The translations under genes and the position numbers were made by a program. This document shows positions 38,098-46,358 of a DNA stretch of 53,709 bases, in pieces. The number at the start of each line of letters is the position of its first letter. The stretch's first letter is position 1. Source of the stretch: Rubrimonas sp036788415 (lineage in GTDB: Bacteria; Pseudomonadota; Alphaproteobacteria; Rhodobacterales; Rhodobacteraceae). The notes beneath the pieces were generated by a model. That model had not been told where the DNA came from. It did not search any database and saw only the letters and a list, made by a program, of their open reading frames with translations. The stretch is from NCBI RefSeq assembly GCF_036788415.1, contig NZ_DAIQNN010000016.1:1-53709 (forward strand). The letters run 5' to 3'.

Positions 38098-39116
38098 GGA
38101 AACAGGGGCGCGGCGTCCAGCCCCTGCGTCTCGGGCAGCCCCAGCATCAGGTTGGCGTTCTGCAGCGCCTGCCCCGAGGCGCCCTTCACAAGGTTGTCGA
38201 GCGCGGCGAACACCATCGTCCGGCCCGCGCGCCGGTCGGCGACGACCCCGATGTGGCAGTGGTTCGAGCCGCGCACATGGCGCGTCTGCGGCGTGCGGCC
38301 CATGGGCAGGACATGCAGGAAAGGCTCGGCGGCGTAGCGGCGGGCCAGCGAGGCGTGGATCTCCGCCGCCTCGCCCCGCACATACACGGTGGCGAGGATG
38401 CCGCGGTTCTGGGGGGCCAGGTGCGGCGTGAAGGTGCAGGTCACGCTTCGGCCCGCAGCCTTCGAGAACTCCTGGTCGAACTCCGCCAGATGCCGGTGCG
38501 CGGCGACGTTGTAGGCGTGGAAGCCCTCGGCGACCTCCGCGTAGAGACTGCCCTCCTTGGGCGAACGCCCGGCGCCCGATACGCCGGTCGCGAGGTCGAT
38601 GATGATCTCGTCGGGATCGATGACGCGGTCGGCCAGCAGCGGCAGCACCGCATACATGCCAGTGGCGGCATTGCAGCCCGTCCCGGCCACGAGGCGCGCC
38701 GGCGCGATGCGGTCGCGATAGAATTCGGTCAGCCCATAGACCGCCTCGGCCTGCAGCGCGAGCGCATGGTGCGCGTGGCCGTACCAGCGTTCGTAGACCG
38801 CCGGATCCTCGAGCCGGAAATCCGCCGACAGGTCGACGACCTTCAGGTCGCGCGGCAGCTCGGCCACGACCTCCTGCGTTGTCGCGTGCGGAAGCGCGCA
38901 GAAAACGAGGTCGATGCGGGCGAAGTCGACATCCTCGATGCGCGTCAGCGCCGGAAGGTCCAGATGCGTGAGGTGGGGGAACACGTCGCGCATCTCCGAC
39001 CCGGCCTTGCGGTCGGCGGTCAGCGCCCCGATGCGCAGCCCGGGATGGGTGGCGATGAGCCGCACCAGCTCGGCCCCCGTATAGCCGCTGGCGCCCAGGA
39101 TCGCGGCCGTCCGCAT
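38094..39116 (-). CDS. argC: N-acetyl-gamma-glutamyl-phosphate reductase
   Basis: 340 residues. NADPH-dependent reduction of N-acetylglutamyl phosphate to the semialdehyde, third step of arginine synthesis. Rossmann motif GASGYTGAELVRL at the start; catalytic Cys148 in VAGTGCNAATG, where the usual NPGC is GTGC; substrate site HLAPQNRGILATVY. Overlaps the YihY gene by four bases. Confidence 0.95.
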   Translation of the reverse strand: MRTAAILGASGYTGAELVRLIATHPGLRIGALTADRKAGSEMRDVFPHLTHLDLPALTRIEDVDFARIDLVFCALPHATTQEVVAELPRDLKVVDLSADFRLEDPAVYERWYGHAHHALALQAEAVYGLTEFYRDRIAPARLVAGTGCNAATGMYAVLPLLADRVIDPDEIIIDLATGVSGAGRSPKEGSLYAEVAEGFHAYNVAAHRHLAEFDQEFSKAAGRSVTCTFTPHLAPQNRGILATVYVRGEAAEIHASLARRYAAEPFLHVLPMGRTPQTRHVRGSNHCHIGVVADRRAGRTMVFAALDNLVKGASGQALQNANLMLGLPETQGLDAAPLFP

Positions 39117-39185
39117 GGCTGTCTCCCCTTCCCTCGCGAGCGCGATGGATACCCCGCAGGTGGCCTCGAAGCAACCGCGGGGGCC

Positions 39186-40076
39186 TCAGCCGAAATCGTG
39201 GCCGTAGGACAGGTCGGGGATCGGGGGCGTGGCGAGCCGATAGGTCGCCACGCGAAGGTGATCCATCAACCCCTTGGGATCGCGCCTGAAGCGGTCGAGT
39301 TCATCCTTCGGCAGCGGCGCGCCGATGCGCACGCTGACCGGGCGCTCGATGCCGCGGCCGAACTCGTTGATCAGCAGGGCAAGCCGCAGGGTCTGGTTCA
39401 CGTGGCTGGCGATCTGGAACAGGCGGCTGTTCTGGCCGTCGAAGAACACCGGCACCACCGCCGCCCCGGTGCGGGTGATCATCTTGGCGGTGAAGGTGCG
39501 CCATGCCGGGTCCATGGCGCGGCCGAACGGACGGGCGCTGGTCGAGACCGTGCCCCCGGGGAACACACCGATGCAGCCGCCCTGCCCCAGCCAGGCCAGC
39601 GCCTCGCGACGCGTGCGCAGGTTCTCCTCGGTGCCCGCCCGGCTCTCCTCGAAGCTGATGGGCAGGATCACCTCGTGCAGGTCGCGCGCCTTGGTGAACA
39701 CGTTGTTGGCGAGGATCTTGAACCGTCCCCGCGTCAGCGAGAGGATCCGACCCATCGCCAGCCCGTCGAGGATGCCGAACGGGTGGTTCGCCACCACCAC
39801 CAGCGGCCCCTCGCGCGGGATGCGCGCGAGATCGTCCTGCGTCACCGACAGGGCGAGGCGATAGCGTTCCGCCATCACCTCCCAGAAATCGCGCCCGCGC
39901 TCCACCTCCGCGTCGTATCCCATCGCCATGCGGATCAGGCGCGGGCGTCCGGTGATGTTCTCGACCGAGCGGATGAAGACGCGCCCCGCGCGGCTCTTGG
40001 CCCCGAAGGCATAGCTGATCTCGCGGGCGGCCGCCCCGTCGGATGGGGTCGGGCCGTGGGTGCTGGAGCCTGGCAT
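39186..40076 (-). CDS. Lysophospholipid acyltransferase-family protein (PlsC-like)
   Basis: 296 residues from ATG 40076. Acyltransferase motif VANHPFGILDGLAMG (catalytic His and Asp), then FPGGTVSTS (the G-T-S/E-motif region), and VVPVFFDGQNSRLFQ. No transmembrane segment, unlike PlsC of E. coli, as in the related cytosolic/peripheral acyltransferases used for phospholipid or ornithine-lipid synthesis. Substrate uncertain. It stands between argC and the ribosomal genes, all on the minus strand. Confidence 0.87.
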   Translation of the reverse strand: MPGSSTHGPTPSDGAAAREISYAFGAKSRAGRVFIRSVENITGRPRLIRMAMGYDAEVERGRDFWEVMAERYRLALSVTQDDLARIPREGPLVVVANHPFGILDGLAMGRILSLTRGRFKILANNVFTKARDLHEVILPISFEESRAGTEENLRTRREALAWLGQGGCIGVFPGGTVSTSARPFGRAMDPAWRTFTAKMITRTGAAVVPVFFDGQNSRLFQIASHVNQTLRLALLINEFGRGIERPVSVRIGAPLPKDELDRFRRDPKGLMDHLRVATYRLATPPIPDLSYGHDFG

Positions 40077-40111
40077 GGTCCGTTCAGTTGAGGCGGCGCT
40101 GCACAGAGATA

Positions 40112-40146
40112 GGGCCGCCGTCGCGCGCAGCGCAAGACGGCGGCCC
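40112..40146 (-). terminator. Candidate terminator hairpin after rpsI
   Basis: Eleven-base-pair perfect stem (gggccgccgtc and its complement gacggcggccc) with a 13-base loop, 47 bases downstream of the rpsI stop and 36 bases upstream of the acyltransferase start. Only a weak T-rich stretch (tatctct) follows in the minus direction, so termination may be partial. Confidence 0.5.
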
Positions 40147-40192
40147 GGAGAGTGAGCCCGCTCCGCGCAGGGCGCGGGGCGGGCGGGGCGGA

Positions 40193-40639
40193 TCAGCGCT
40201 TCGAGAACTGGAAGCTGCGGCGGGCCTTCGCCTTGCCGTATTTCTTGCGCTCGACCACGCGGGGGTCGCGGGTCAGGAAGCCCGCAGCCTTCAGCGAGGG
40301 TCGAAGCTCGGGGTCCCACAGGCTCAGCGCCTTCGAGATGCCGTGCTTCACAGCGCCCGCCTGGCCCGACAGGCCGCCGCCCTTGACGGTCGCCATCACG
40401 TCGAACTGGCCGCCGACATTGGCGATCTTGAAGGGCTGGGCGACGACCATCTGCAGCACGGGCCGCGCGAAATACTCGGCCATGACCTTGCCGTTGACCG
40501 TCACGCGGCCGGCGCCGGGCTTCACCCACACGCGCGCGATGGCGTTCTTGCGCTTGCCGGTGGCGTAGGAGCGGTTCAGCGCGTCGCGCACGGGGACCTT
40601 GGGCGCCGCGACCTCTTCGATGGGGGTCAGCTCGTCCAT
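40193..40639 (-). CDS. rpsI: 30S ribosomal protein S9
   Basis: 148 residues from ATG 40639. About 20 extra N-terminal residues (MDELTPIEEVAAPKVPVRD) precede the universal RSYATGKRKNAIARVW start; the protein ends in the invariant FQFSKR, whose terminal Arg touches tRNA in the P site. Two bases after rplM, forming the usual rplM-rpsI pair. Confidence 0.98.
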   Translation of the reverse strand: MDELTPIEEVAAPKVPVRDALNRSYATGKRKNAIARVWVKPGAGRVTVNGKVMAEYFARPVLQMVVAQPFKIANVGGQFDVMATVKGGGLSGQAGAVKHGISKALSLWDPELRPSLKAAGFLTRDPRVVERKKYGKAKARRSFQFSKR

Positions 40640-40641
40640 GC

Positions 40642-41106
40642 TCAGGCGCTCCGCGTGTTCTTGGGGTTCATCGACGCCACGTCCATAACGGCGGGCTGCT
40701 GGGCTTCGTGCGGGTGCTCCGCGCCGCCATAGATGCGCAGGTTGGTCATCTGCTTGCGGCTGAGCGGGCCGCCCGGCAGCATGCGCTCGACCGCCTTCGA
40801 GATCACGCGCTCGGGGTGTTTGCCCTCGAGGATTTTTCCGGCGATCGCCGACTTGATGCCGCCCGGATAGCCTGTGTGCCGGTAATACACCTTGTCGGCC
40901 CGCTTGTTGCCGGTCAGCTGCACCTTGGCCGCATTCACGACGATCACGTTGTCGCCCATGTCCATGTGCGGCGTGAAGGTCGCCTTGTGCTTGCCGCGCA
41001 GGACCTTGGCGATGATCGAGGCGAGCCGCCCGAGCACCACGCCCTGCGCGTCGATCAGGACCCACTTCTTGTCGATGTCGGCGGGTCGCGCGCTGAAGGT
41101 TTTCAT
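40642..41106 (-). CDS. rplM: 50S ribosomal protein L13
   Basis: 154 residues from ATG 41106 (MKTFSARPADIDKKWVLIDA). Family motifs: GRLASIIAKVLRGKHK, DNVIVVNAAKV, RMLPGGPLSRKQM, LRIYGGAEHPHEAQQP. First gene of the rplM-rpsI operon; its promoter must lie in the 168-base gap up to the SoxT-like gene. Confidence 0.98.
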   Translation of the reverse strand: MKTFSARPADIDKKWVLIDAQGVVLGRLASIIAKVLRGKHKATFTPHMDMGDNVIVVNAAKVQLTGNKRADKVYYRHTGYPGGIKSAIAGKILEGKHPERVISKAVERMLPGGPLSRKQMTNLRIYGGAEHPHEAQQPAVMDVASMNPKNTRSA

Positions 41107-41274
41107 CGTCCGTCCGTGCCTTGGCGCCGCAGGCGGCGCGAGGGTTCGCCGCGGTCCACGCCCCGCGTCGCTGAGGCGCGGTGAGTGGCAGAGCGACGCG
41201 CCGCTGTCAAGCGCGCTCTGGCGCGATTTCCCGCGCGACTTCAAGGGATTCACTGTTGGGGTATTTCGATACCG

Positions 41275-42348
41275 CTACTGCGCCGCCACCGGCGCGGCGC
41301 CCGGCCGGTCCAGCGCCCATTCCGTGGCGATCGCGGCGACCCACATGGCCGTCAGCGCGACCCACATGCTCAGCGCCAACGTGGACGCGCCCGTGACCCC
41401 CGCCCCGATCGAGCAGCCGCCCGCCAGCATGGCGCCGAAGCCCATGAGCACCGCGCCCGCGATGTGGCGGCGCATGGCGGGCGCGCCGTCGAAGCCCTCG
41501 AAGCGCCACTCGCCCGCGGCGCGCGCCGCGATGCCCGCCCCCAGCACCACGCCGGCCACGAGGCCGACACCGAAATCCGCCCATTCCCCGGTGAACAGCA
41601 GCGCCATCAGCGTCTCGGCGGACGGCCCGGAGAAGGCGATGCTCTCCACCGGGATCGGCTCGAAGGCCGCGCGCGAAAGCTGCGCGGTCAGCAGCCAGCC
41701 GGCCCCGACAGAGAATCCCACGCCCGAGCCGAACCACAGCGTCCGCGCCGAGACGCGGTTGCGCGCCGCGGACCACAGCGCGAGCGCCGTGAATGCGACG
41801 CCCAGCACAAGCCCCGTCCAGCGCCCCAGCCCGGACACCAGCGCCAGATCGACGTTGCTTGTCCCCGTGGTCCACCACAGGGCGATATCCTGCCGCAGCG
41901 GCGCGAGCGCGCCGTGATAGGCCATCTGCGCCGCGACCACGAACACAAGGCCCGTCAGCAGCGATCGCAGGTTGCCGGTCGAGGCCAGCACAAGCAGCCG
42001 CCCCGGGCAGCCGCGCGACAGCACCATCCCCCAGCCCACCAGCGCCCCGCCGACGATGGCCCCCGACAGCGAGCCCGCGCCGGTGAGGATGCGCGAGGCG
42101 TGGATGTCGGCCCAGCCAAGCAGGTCGAAGGCATGGGTCCAGATCATCGCCGTGGCGAAGCAGAGGAACCAGACCGACAGGCGCTCGCCGACCTGGCCGC
42201 GGGCGAACTCGACGCAGGCCGCGCGAAGGCAGAAGCGGCTGCGCTGGGCCGAGACGCCGAAGATCGCGCCGGTCAGCAGCCCCGCAAGCGCTGCGGCGCC
42301 GCCATCGCCCAGCGCGTCGAGCACGGGGGTCGCGTCGAAGCCCTCCAT
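41275..42348 (-). CDS. SoxT-like YeeE/YedE-family sulfur-compound transporter
   Basis: 357 residues with around ten hydrophobic segments in two repeats. Conserved cysteine motifs of the family: LSRGCPGRLLV in the first half and LAGGCSIGAGVTGAS in the second; further FCLRAACVEFARG near the N-terminus. Such proteins import thiosulfate or carry sulfur as a persulfide relay. Last gene of the sox operon, 54 bases after soxF; it is a different protein from the YeeE-type gene at the window end. Confidence 0.88.
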   Translation of the reverse strand: MEGFDATPVLDALGDGGAAALAGLLTGAIFGVSAQRSRFCLRAACVEFARGQVGERLSVWFLCFATAMIWTHAFDLLGWADIHASRILTGAGSLSGAIVGGALVGWGMVLSRGCPGRLLVLASTGNLRSLLTGLVFVVAAQMAYHGALAPLRQDIALWWTTGTSNVDLALVSGLGRWTGLVLGVAFTALALWSAARNRVSARTLWFGSGVGFSVGAGWLLTAQLSRAAFEPIPVESIAFSGPSAETLMALLFTGEWADFGVGLVAGVVLGAGIAARAAGEWRFEGFDGAPAMRRHIAGAVLMGFGAMLAGGCSIGAGVTGASTLALSMWVALTAMWVAAIATEWALDRPGAAPVAAQ

Positions 42349-42402
42349 GGCCCCTCTCCCGCCATTCGGGGCGGCGGACGCATGCCCCCGCCCCGCTGCC
42401 GA

Positions 42403-43677
42403 TCAGCCGAACATGTCGGCCGTGATGCCCGCGTACCAGCCGAGCGATTCCTCGAAGGTCGCCCGGCGCAGCGCCGCGTCCTCGCCGGTCTGGCTGATGA
42501 ACGAGGTCTGAGTGGCGATCTTCTCCTCGGTGGGCGCATACTGCCCGCCCACCTTCACGCCGTCCTCGGCCGCGATCAGGCTCCAGCAGGTGTTGGCGAA
42601 GCGGGCCGGGAAGGCCCGCGCGCCGATCAGTTCCGACCGGACGATCATCGCGGCGACCTTGGCCTGGCTGTTGGCCGAGAAGCCCGATTTCGGCATGTCG
42701 CCCGCGATCGAGCTGTCGCCCAGCACGAAGATGTTCGGGTCCATGGTCGAGCGCATGGTGGCCGGATCGACGGGGCAGAAGCCGCTTTCATTGGTCAGGC
42801 CGGCCGCATGGGCGATGGCCCCGGCCTTCTGGGCCGGGATGAAGTTCACGAGGTCGCCCTGGAAGACGTCGAGATCGGTGTGCACCTCGCCAGTGTCGGG
42901 ATCGACGCGCTCGATGCCGCCATGGATCGACGGGCCGAACCACTCGATCATCTGCCCGTAATGGCGCGTCCAGCCTTCGGCGAACAGCGCCTGCTTCGAG
43001 AAGCTGTCCTTGTGGTCGAGGACGAACACCTTCGAGCGGTCGTGCCCCTTGGCCTTGAGCACATGCGCGAACATCGAGGCGCGCTCGTAAGGGCCGGGCG
43101 GACAGCGGAACGGGTTGGGCGGCGCCACAAGCACCACGTTCTGCCCGTTCTCGAGCGCATGCAGCCGATCCGACAGTTCGCGCGCCGGGGTGCCGCCCTT
43201 GTAGGCGTGCGGCATCTTCGCGACCGCGGCCTCGGAGTAGCCCTCGGTCGCGTCCCAGCGGAAATCGATGCCGGGCGAGACGATCAGCCGGTCATAGGGC
43301 ACGCGCGACCCGTCTGCCATGACGACCTCGCGCGCATCGCGATCCACGGACTGCGCCATGGCCTGCACCATGGTCACGCCGTAGTTCGAGGCGAGGCGGT
43401 CGTAGGAATGGGTCAGGCTGTCCCAGTCGTAGAAGCCGCCCATGGCGAGGTTGCCGAAAAAGCAGGTGGTGTAGGCCGGGTTGGCCTCGATCAGCGTGAC
43501 GTCGATGGCGCCCTCGCTGTCCTTGGCGACATAGCGGGCCGCCGTGGCGCCCCCCGCACCGCCGCCGATGACCACGAGCTTCGGCCGCGACTGCGCGCGC
43601 GCCAGCATCGGGGCCACGAGCGTGGCCCCGCCGAGCAGCCGGCCGAAGGCGCGGCGATCCATGTGCAGCATCTGCAT
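42403..43677 (-). CDS. soxF: SoxF, FAD-containing sulfide dehydrogenase-type flavoprotein
   Basis: 424 residues. Tat-type leader (MDRRAFGRLLGG; this Met at 43662 may be the real start) then FAD-binding dinucleotide fold KLVVIGGGAGGATAARY. Two cysteines in YTTCFFGN and SGFCPVDP match those forming the active-site disulfide in flavocytochrome c sulfide dehydrogenase (FccB). GDSSIAGDMPKSG is the second FAD motif. Works with the diheme cytochrome SoxE; boosts thiosulfate or sulfide oxidation in relatives. Confidence 0.93.
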   Translation of the reverse strand: MQMLHMDRRAFGRLLGGATLVAPMLARAQSRPKLVVIGGGAGGATAARYVAKDSEGAIDVTLIEANPAYTTCFFGNLAMGGFYDWDSLTHSYDRLASNYGVTMVQAMAQSVDRDAREVVMADGSRVPYDRLIVSPGIDFRWDATEGYSEAAVAKMPHAYKGGTPARELSDRLHALENGQNVVLVAPPNPFRCPPGPYERASMFAHVLKAKGHDRSKVFVLDHKDSFSKQALFAEGWTRHYGQMIEWFGPSIHGGIERVDPDTGEVHTDLDVFQGDLVNFIPAQKAGAIAHAAGLTNESGFCPVDPATMRSTMDPNIFVLGDSSIAGDMPKSGFSANSQAKVAAMIVRSELIGARAFPARFANTCWSLIAAEDGVKVGGQYAPTEEKIATQTSFISQTGEDAALRRATFEESLGWYAGITADMFG

Positions 43678-43747
43678 TCCTCCCCGGAGTGTCGGCGCCC
43701 TTTTCTACGGCGCTTGACGGTAAATATCGCGCGCGCGGAGGGTTTTG

Positions 43748-44455
43748 TCACTGCGGCGCGAGGCCCTCGAAATAGGCCGCGAGCGAGGCGATTTCCTCGT
43801 CGCCCAGCGTCGTCGTCACCATGCGCATCACCTCATGCGCCCGGATGTTGGTCTTGTAGGCGAAGATCGCCTGCACGAAGGCCTCCCGCGGCCAGCCGAC
43901 GATCGACGGGATGCCGTCGGCCCGCCCCGAGACCTGGTGGCAGGTCACGCACTCCGAAGCGAGGTATTCGCCGTAGGCCGGGTCTCCGGCCAGCGCCAGC
44001 GCGCCCTGGTACATGCCGGGAGAGACCTCCGGCGCCACGGTCGCGTCCTCGGCAGGTTCGGCCGACGTGGCGTCTGCCAGCCACGCGATCAGGGCGGCCC
44101 GGTCGGCCGGATCGCGCATGCCGCGGTAGGACATGCGCGTGCCGGGCACGAGGGCATCGGGTTTCGCCAGATAGGCGTCAAGCGTCTCGGGGGTCCAGAC
44201 CAACCCGTCGCGGCCATGCGCGACCATGCTGGAGGAATAGGCGAAATCCGGCAGGCCGCCGGCCCTGCGGCCCATCAGCCCGTCAAGATGGGGGCCGATG
44301 CCGTGCACCGCCCCCTCGCCGACCTTGTGGCAGGCCTTGCAGGCCTTGAACTGCGGCGGCGCCCCGCCCGCCCGCGCCTGCGGGACGAACACGGCCGCGG
44401 CGGCCAGCGCCGCCGCGGCGAGGCCCCTACTCCAGCGTGATCGAGCCATCGCCAT
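43748..44455 (-). CDS. soxE: SoxE, periplasmic diheme cytochrome c
   Basis: 235 residues with signal peptide and two heme motifs: CKACH (Cys39, Cys42, His43) and CVTCH (Cys169, Cys172, His173), in two cytochrome domains. Met ligand candidates include TRMSYRGM in domain 1. Start at 44455 overlaps soxD by 29 bases; the third codon is also ATG (44449). Electron acceptor partner of SoxF. Confidence 0.9.
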   Translation of the reverse strand: MAMARSRWSRGLAAAALAAAAVFVPQARAGGAPPQFKACKACHKVGEGAVHGIGPHLDGLMGRRAGGLPDFAYSSSMVAHGRDGLVWTPETLDAYLAKPDALVPGTRMSYRGMRDPADRAALIAWLADATSAEPAEDATVAPEVSPGMYQGALALAGDPAYGEYLASECVTCHQVSGRADGIPSIVGWPREAFVQAIFAYKTNIRAHEVMRMVTTTLGDEEIASLAAYFEGLAPQ

Positions 44456-45074
44456 CTGGCGTCACGTCGAGAACGGCCGCGCGCATGGCGATGGCCGCAG
44501 GGCCGGGCGCGCAGTTCTCCATGCAGGGCACGAGCCCGGGCTGGTAGTGCGGTTCGGACAGGCGGTCGTCATCGATGAAATTGGCCTCGTTCGGCATCCG
44601 CACGCTGGCGAAGTTCTCCCGCGACAGCTCGAAGTCCTCGCCCACCACGTCATTCATGTAGAGCAGATAGGCGGTGATGGCATAGACCTCGTCGTCCGAC
44701 AGCGATCGCGCGTTGCCGAAGGGCATGGCGCGTTTGATGTAGTCGAACACGGTGGACAGATAGGGCCAGTAGCTGCCTATGGTCTTTTCCGGCCGCTCGT
44801 GGGTCAGGCTGTCATGCCCGCCGGCCAGCACCGGCCAGCGGTCCACGCCCTCGCCGAAGTCGCCGTGGCAGGCGGCGCACTGTTCGACGAACAGTTCCTC
44901 GCCCTGCGCGACGGTTCCGGAACCGGGGGGAAGGCCGGCGCCGTCGGGCCGCACATCGATGTCCCAGGCGGCGATCTCCTCGGGCAGCGCGACCCGGCCG
45001 AGCGTCGGCCCCTCCGCGGCCGCGGGTGCGGCCAGCAGGATCAGGGCGGCGGCGAGCTTACGAGATTTCGACAT
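44427..45074 (-). CDS. soxD: SoxD, monoheme cytochrome c subunit of sulfur dehydrogenase SoxCD
   Basis: 215 residues from ATG 45074, inside the soxC 3' end. Signal peptide (KLAAALILLAAPAAA), N-terminal SoxD region with APPGSG-like LPPGSGTVAQGEELF, one heme motif CAACH (Cys66-Cys69-His70), a Met ligand candidate in RAMPFG, and the conserved MPNEANFIDDDRL segment. Two more cysteines (184, 188; PCMENCAPG) near the end are not a CxxCH. The well-studied Paracoccus SoxD is diheme and much longer; the second cytochrome domain is absent here. It takes electrons from the SoxC molybdenum site. Confidence 0.92.
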   Translation of the reverse strand: MSKSRKLAAALILLAAPAAAEGPTLGRVALPEEIAAWDIDVRPDGAGLPPGSGTVAQGEELFVEQCAACHGDFGEGVDRWPVLAGGHDSLTHERPEKTIGSYWPYLSTVFDYIKRAMPFGNARSLSDDEVYAITAYLLYMNDVVGEDFELSRENFASVRMPNEANFIDDDRLSEPHYQPGLVPCMENCAPGPAAIAMRAAVLDVTPDGDGSITLE

Positions 45075-46335
45075 TTTCCACCGTCCCGTCCGTGCTGACA
45101 TGCCAGGTCTGGATGCCGTTGTTGTGGTAGATCGAATTCACACCGCGGGCGGCGCGCAGCTGGTCCTTGGTCGGCTGGACGAAGCCCTTCTCGTCGATGG
45201 CGCGCGACATCAGGAACATCTCGCGGCCGTCCCAGTCGACATCGGCATAGAAGCGGTGCAGCGCCTTGTCGTGGCTGGGACCATCCAGCCGCGCCGTGCG
45301 CCAATTGCGCCCGCCGTCGAGGCTGACGTCCACCCGCTTGATGGTGCCATATCCCGACCACGCGAGGCCAGTGACGACCAGCGGCCCCTTGCCATGGGCG
45401 ATCGGGGCCTGCGGGCTGGGCGAGGTGATCACCGACTTCACCTCCTGCTCCCAGGTGAAGCGACGGGCGCGGCCGTCCTCGAGCAGGTCGGTGTATTTCG
45501 AGGTCTCCTCGCGGTGGTGCCACGGCTCGTCGCCGACCTTGATGCGGCGCAGCCACTTGACCCACATGTTGCCTTCCCAGCCCGGCACCACGAGGCGCAG
45601 CGGATGGCCCTGCTCGGTGCGCAGCGCCTCGCCGTTCATCCTGAAGGCCAGCATACAGTCGTCCATGGCCTTCTCGATGGGGATCGAGCGGGTCATGTGC
45701 GAGGCGTCGGCGCCTTCGGGCAGGATCCATTTGCCGGTGGTGCGCACGCCCGCCATCTCGAGGATCGTGGATAGCTTGACGCCGGTGTAGTGGACGCAAT
45801 GCACCATGCCATGGGTGAACTGGCAGCCGTTCAGCTGCGCGCCCCGCCACTCCATGCCGGAGTTGGCGGCGCATTCAAGGAAATAGACCTTGTTCACCCG
45901 CGGCATGCGCAGGATGTCCTGCATGGTGAACACCAGCGGCGTGTCCACGAGGCCGTGGATCATCAGCCGGTGCATCGACGGCTCGATCTCCGCCGCGCCG
46001 GCATGGTGGCGCTCGAAGCACAGCCCGTTGGGCGTGATGATGCCGTCGAGCTCGTGCAGCGGCGTGAAGTTGATCGACGAGGTGTTCTCGGCGGTCAGCC
46101 AGGACACGCCGCGGCGCACGACATGGGCCTCGTGCGGCGAGGGCATGCCGTAGGGGGCGGCGTCCACGCCTGCGCCGAGATAACGGTTCCAGTCTTGGAT
46201 CTCGGTGATGGCGGGGTCGGCGGCGGCCATGGCCCGGCCGCCGGCCGCGCCCGCAGCCAGCGCCGTGCCGGTCAGCGCCGCGCCGCGCAGGAGCGCGCGG
46301 CGCGAGGGGTTGGCGGGATTGGTCTTGTCGGTCAC
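45058..46335 (-). CDS. soxC: SoxC, molybdenum subunit of sulfur dehydrogenase SoxCD
   Basis: 425 residues from a GTG at 46335. Tat signal with SRRALLRGAALTG, as expected for a cofactor-loaded protein. Sulfite-oxidase fold with the molybdenum-ligating Cys155 in YFLECAANSGMEWRG, substrate/cofactor segments MVHCVHYTGV and GHPLRLVVPGWEGNMWVKW, and a C-terminal dimer domain with SLDGGRNWRTARL. Oxidises the sulfane sulfur bound to SoxY. A much longer in-frame extension upstream reads antisense-like sequence through soxB and is rejected. Confidence 0.95.
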   Translation of the reverse strand: MTDKTNPANPSRRALLRGAALTGTALAAGAAGGRAMAAADPAITEIQDWNRYLGAGVDAAPYGMPSPHEAHVVRRGVSWLTAENTSSINFTPLHELDGIITPNGLCFERHHAGAAEIEPSMHRLMIHGLVDTPLVFTMQDILRMPRVNKVYFLECAANSGMEWRGAQLNGCQFTHGMVHCVHYTGVKLSTILEMAGVRTTGKWILPEGADASHMTRSIPIEKAMDDCMLAFRMNGEALRTEQGHPLRLVVPGWEGNMWVKWLRRIKVGDEPWHHREETSKYTDLLEDGRARRFTWEQEVKSVITSPSPQAPIAHGKGPLVVTGLAWSGYGTIKRVDVSLDGGRNWRTARLDGPSHDKALHRFYADVDWDGREMFLMSRAIDEKGFVQPTKDQLRAARGVNSIYHNNGIQTWHVSTDGTVENVEIS

Positions 46336-46358
46336 GGCGTCTCTCCTCGTCTCGGGCC

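Noticed and set aside
41260..41273. Small hairpin ggtat-ttcg-atacc after the SoxT-like gene, as terminator
   Set aside because: Five-base stem, AT-rich, with no T-run; could be chance.
41185..44349. A 1054-codon plus-strand frame opposite soxT-like, soxF and soxE
   Set aside because: Antisense artefact; the minus strand carries recognised Sox proteins.
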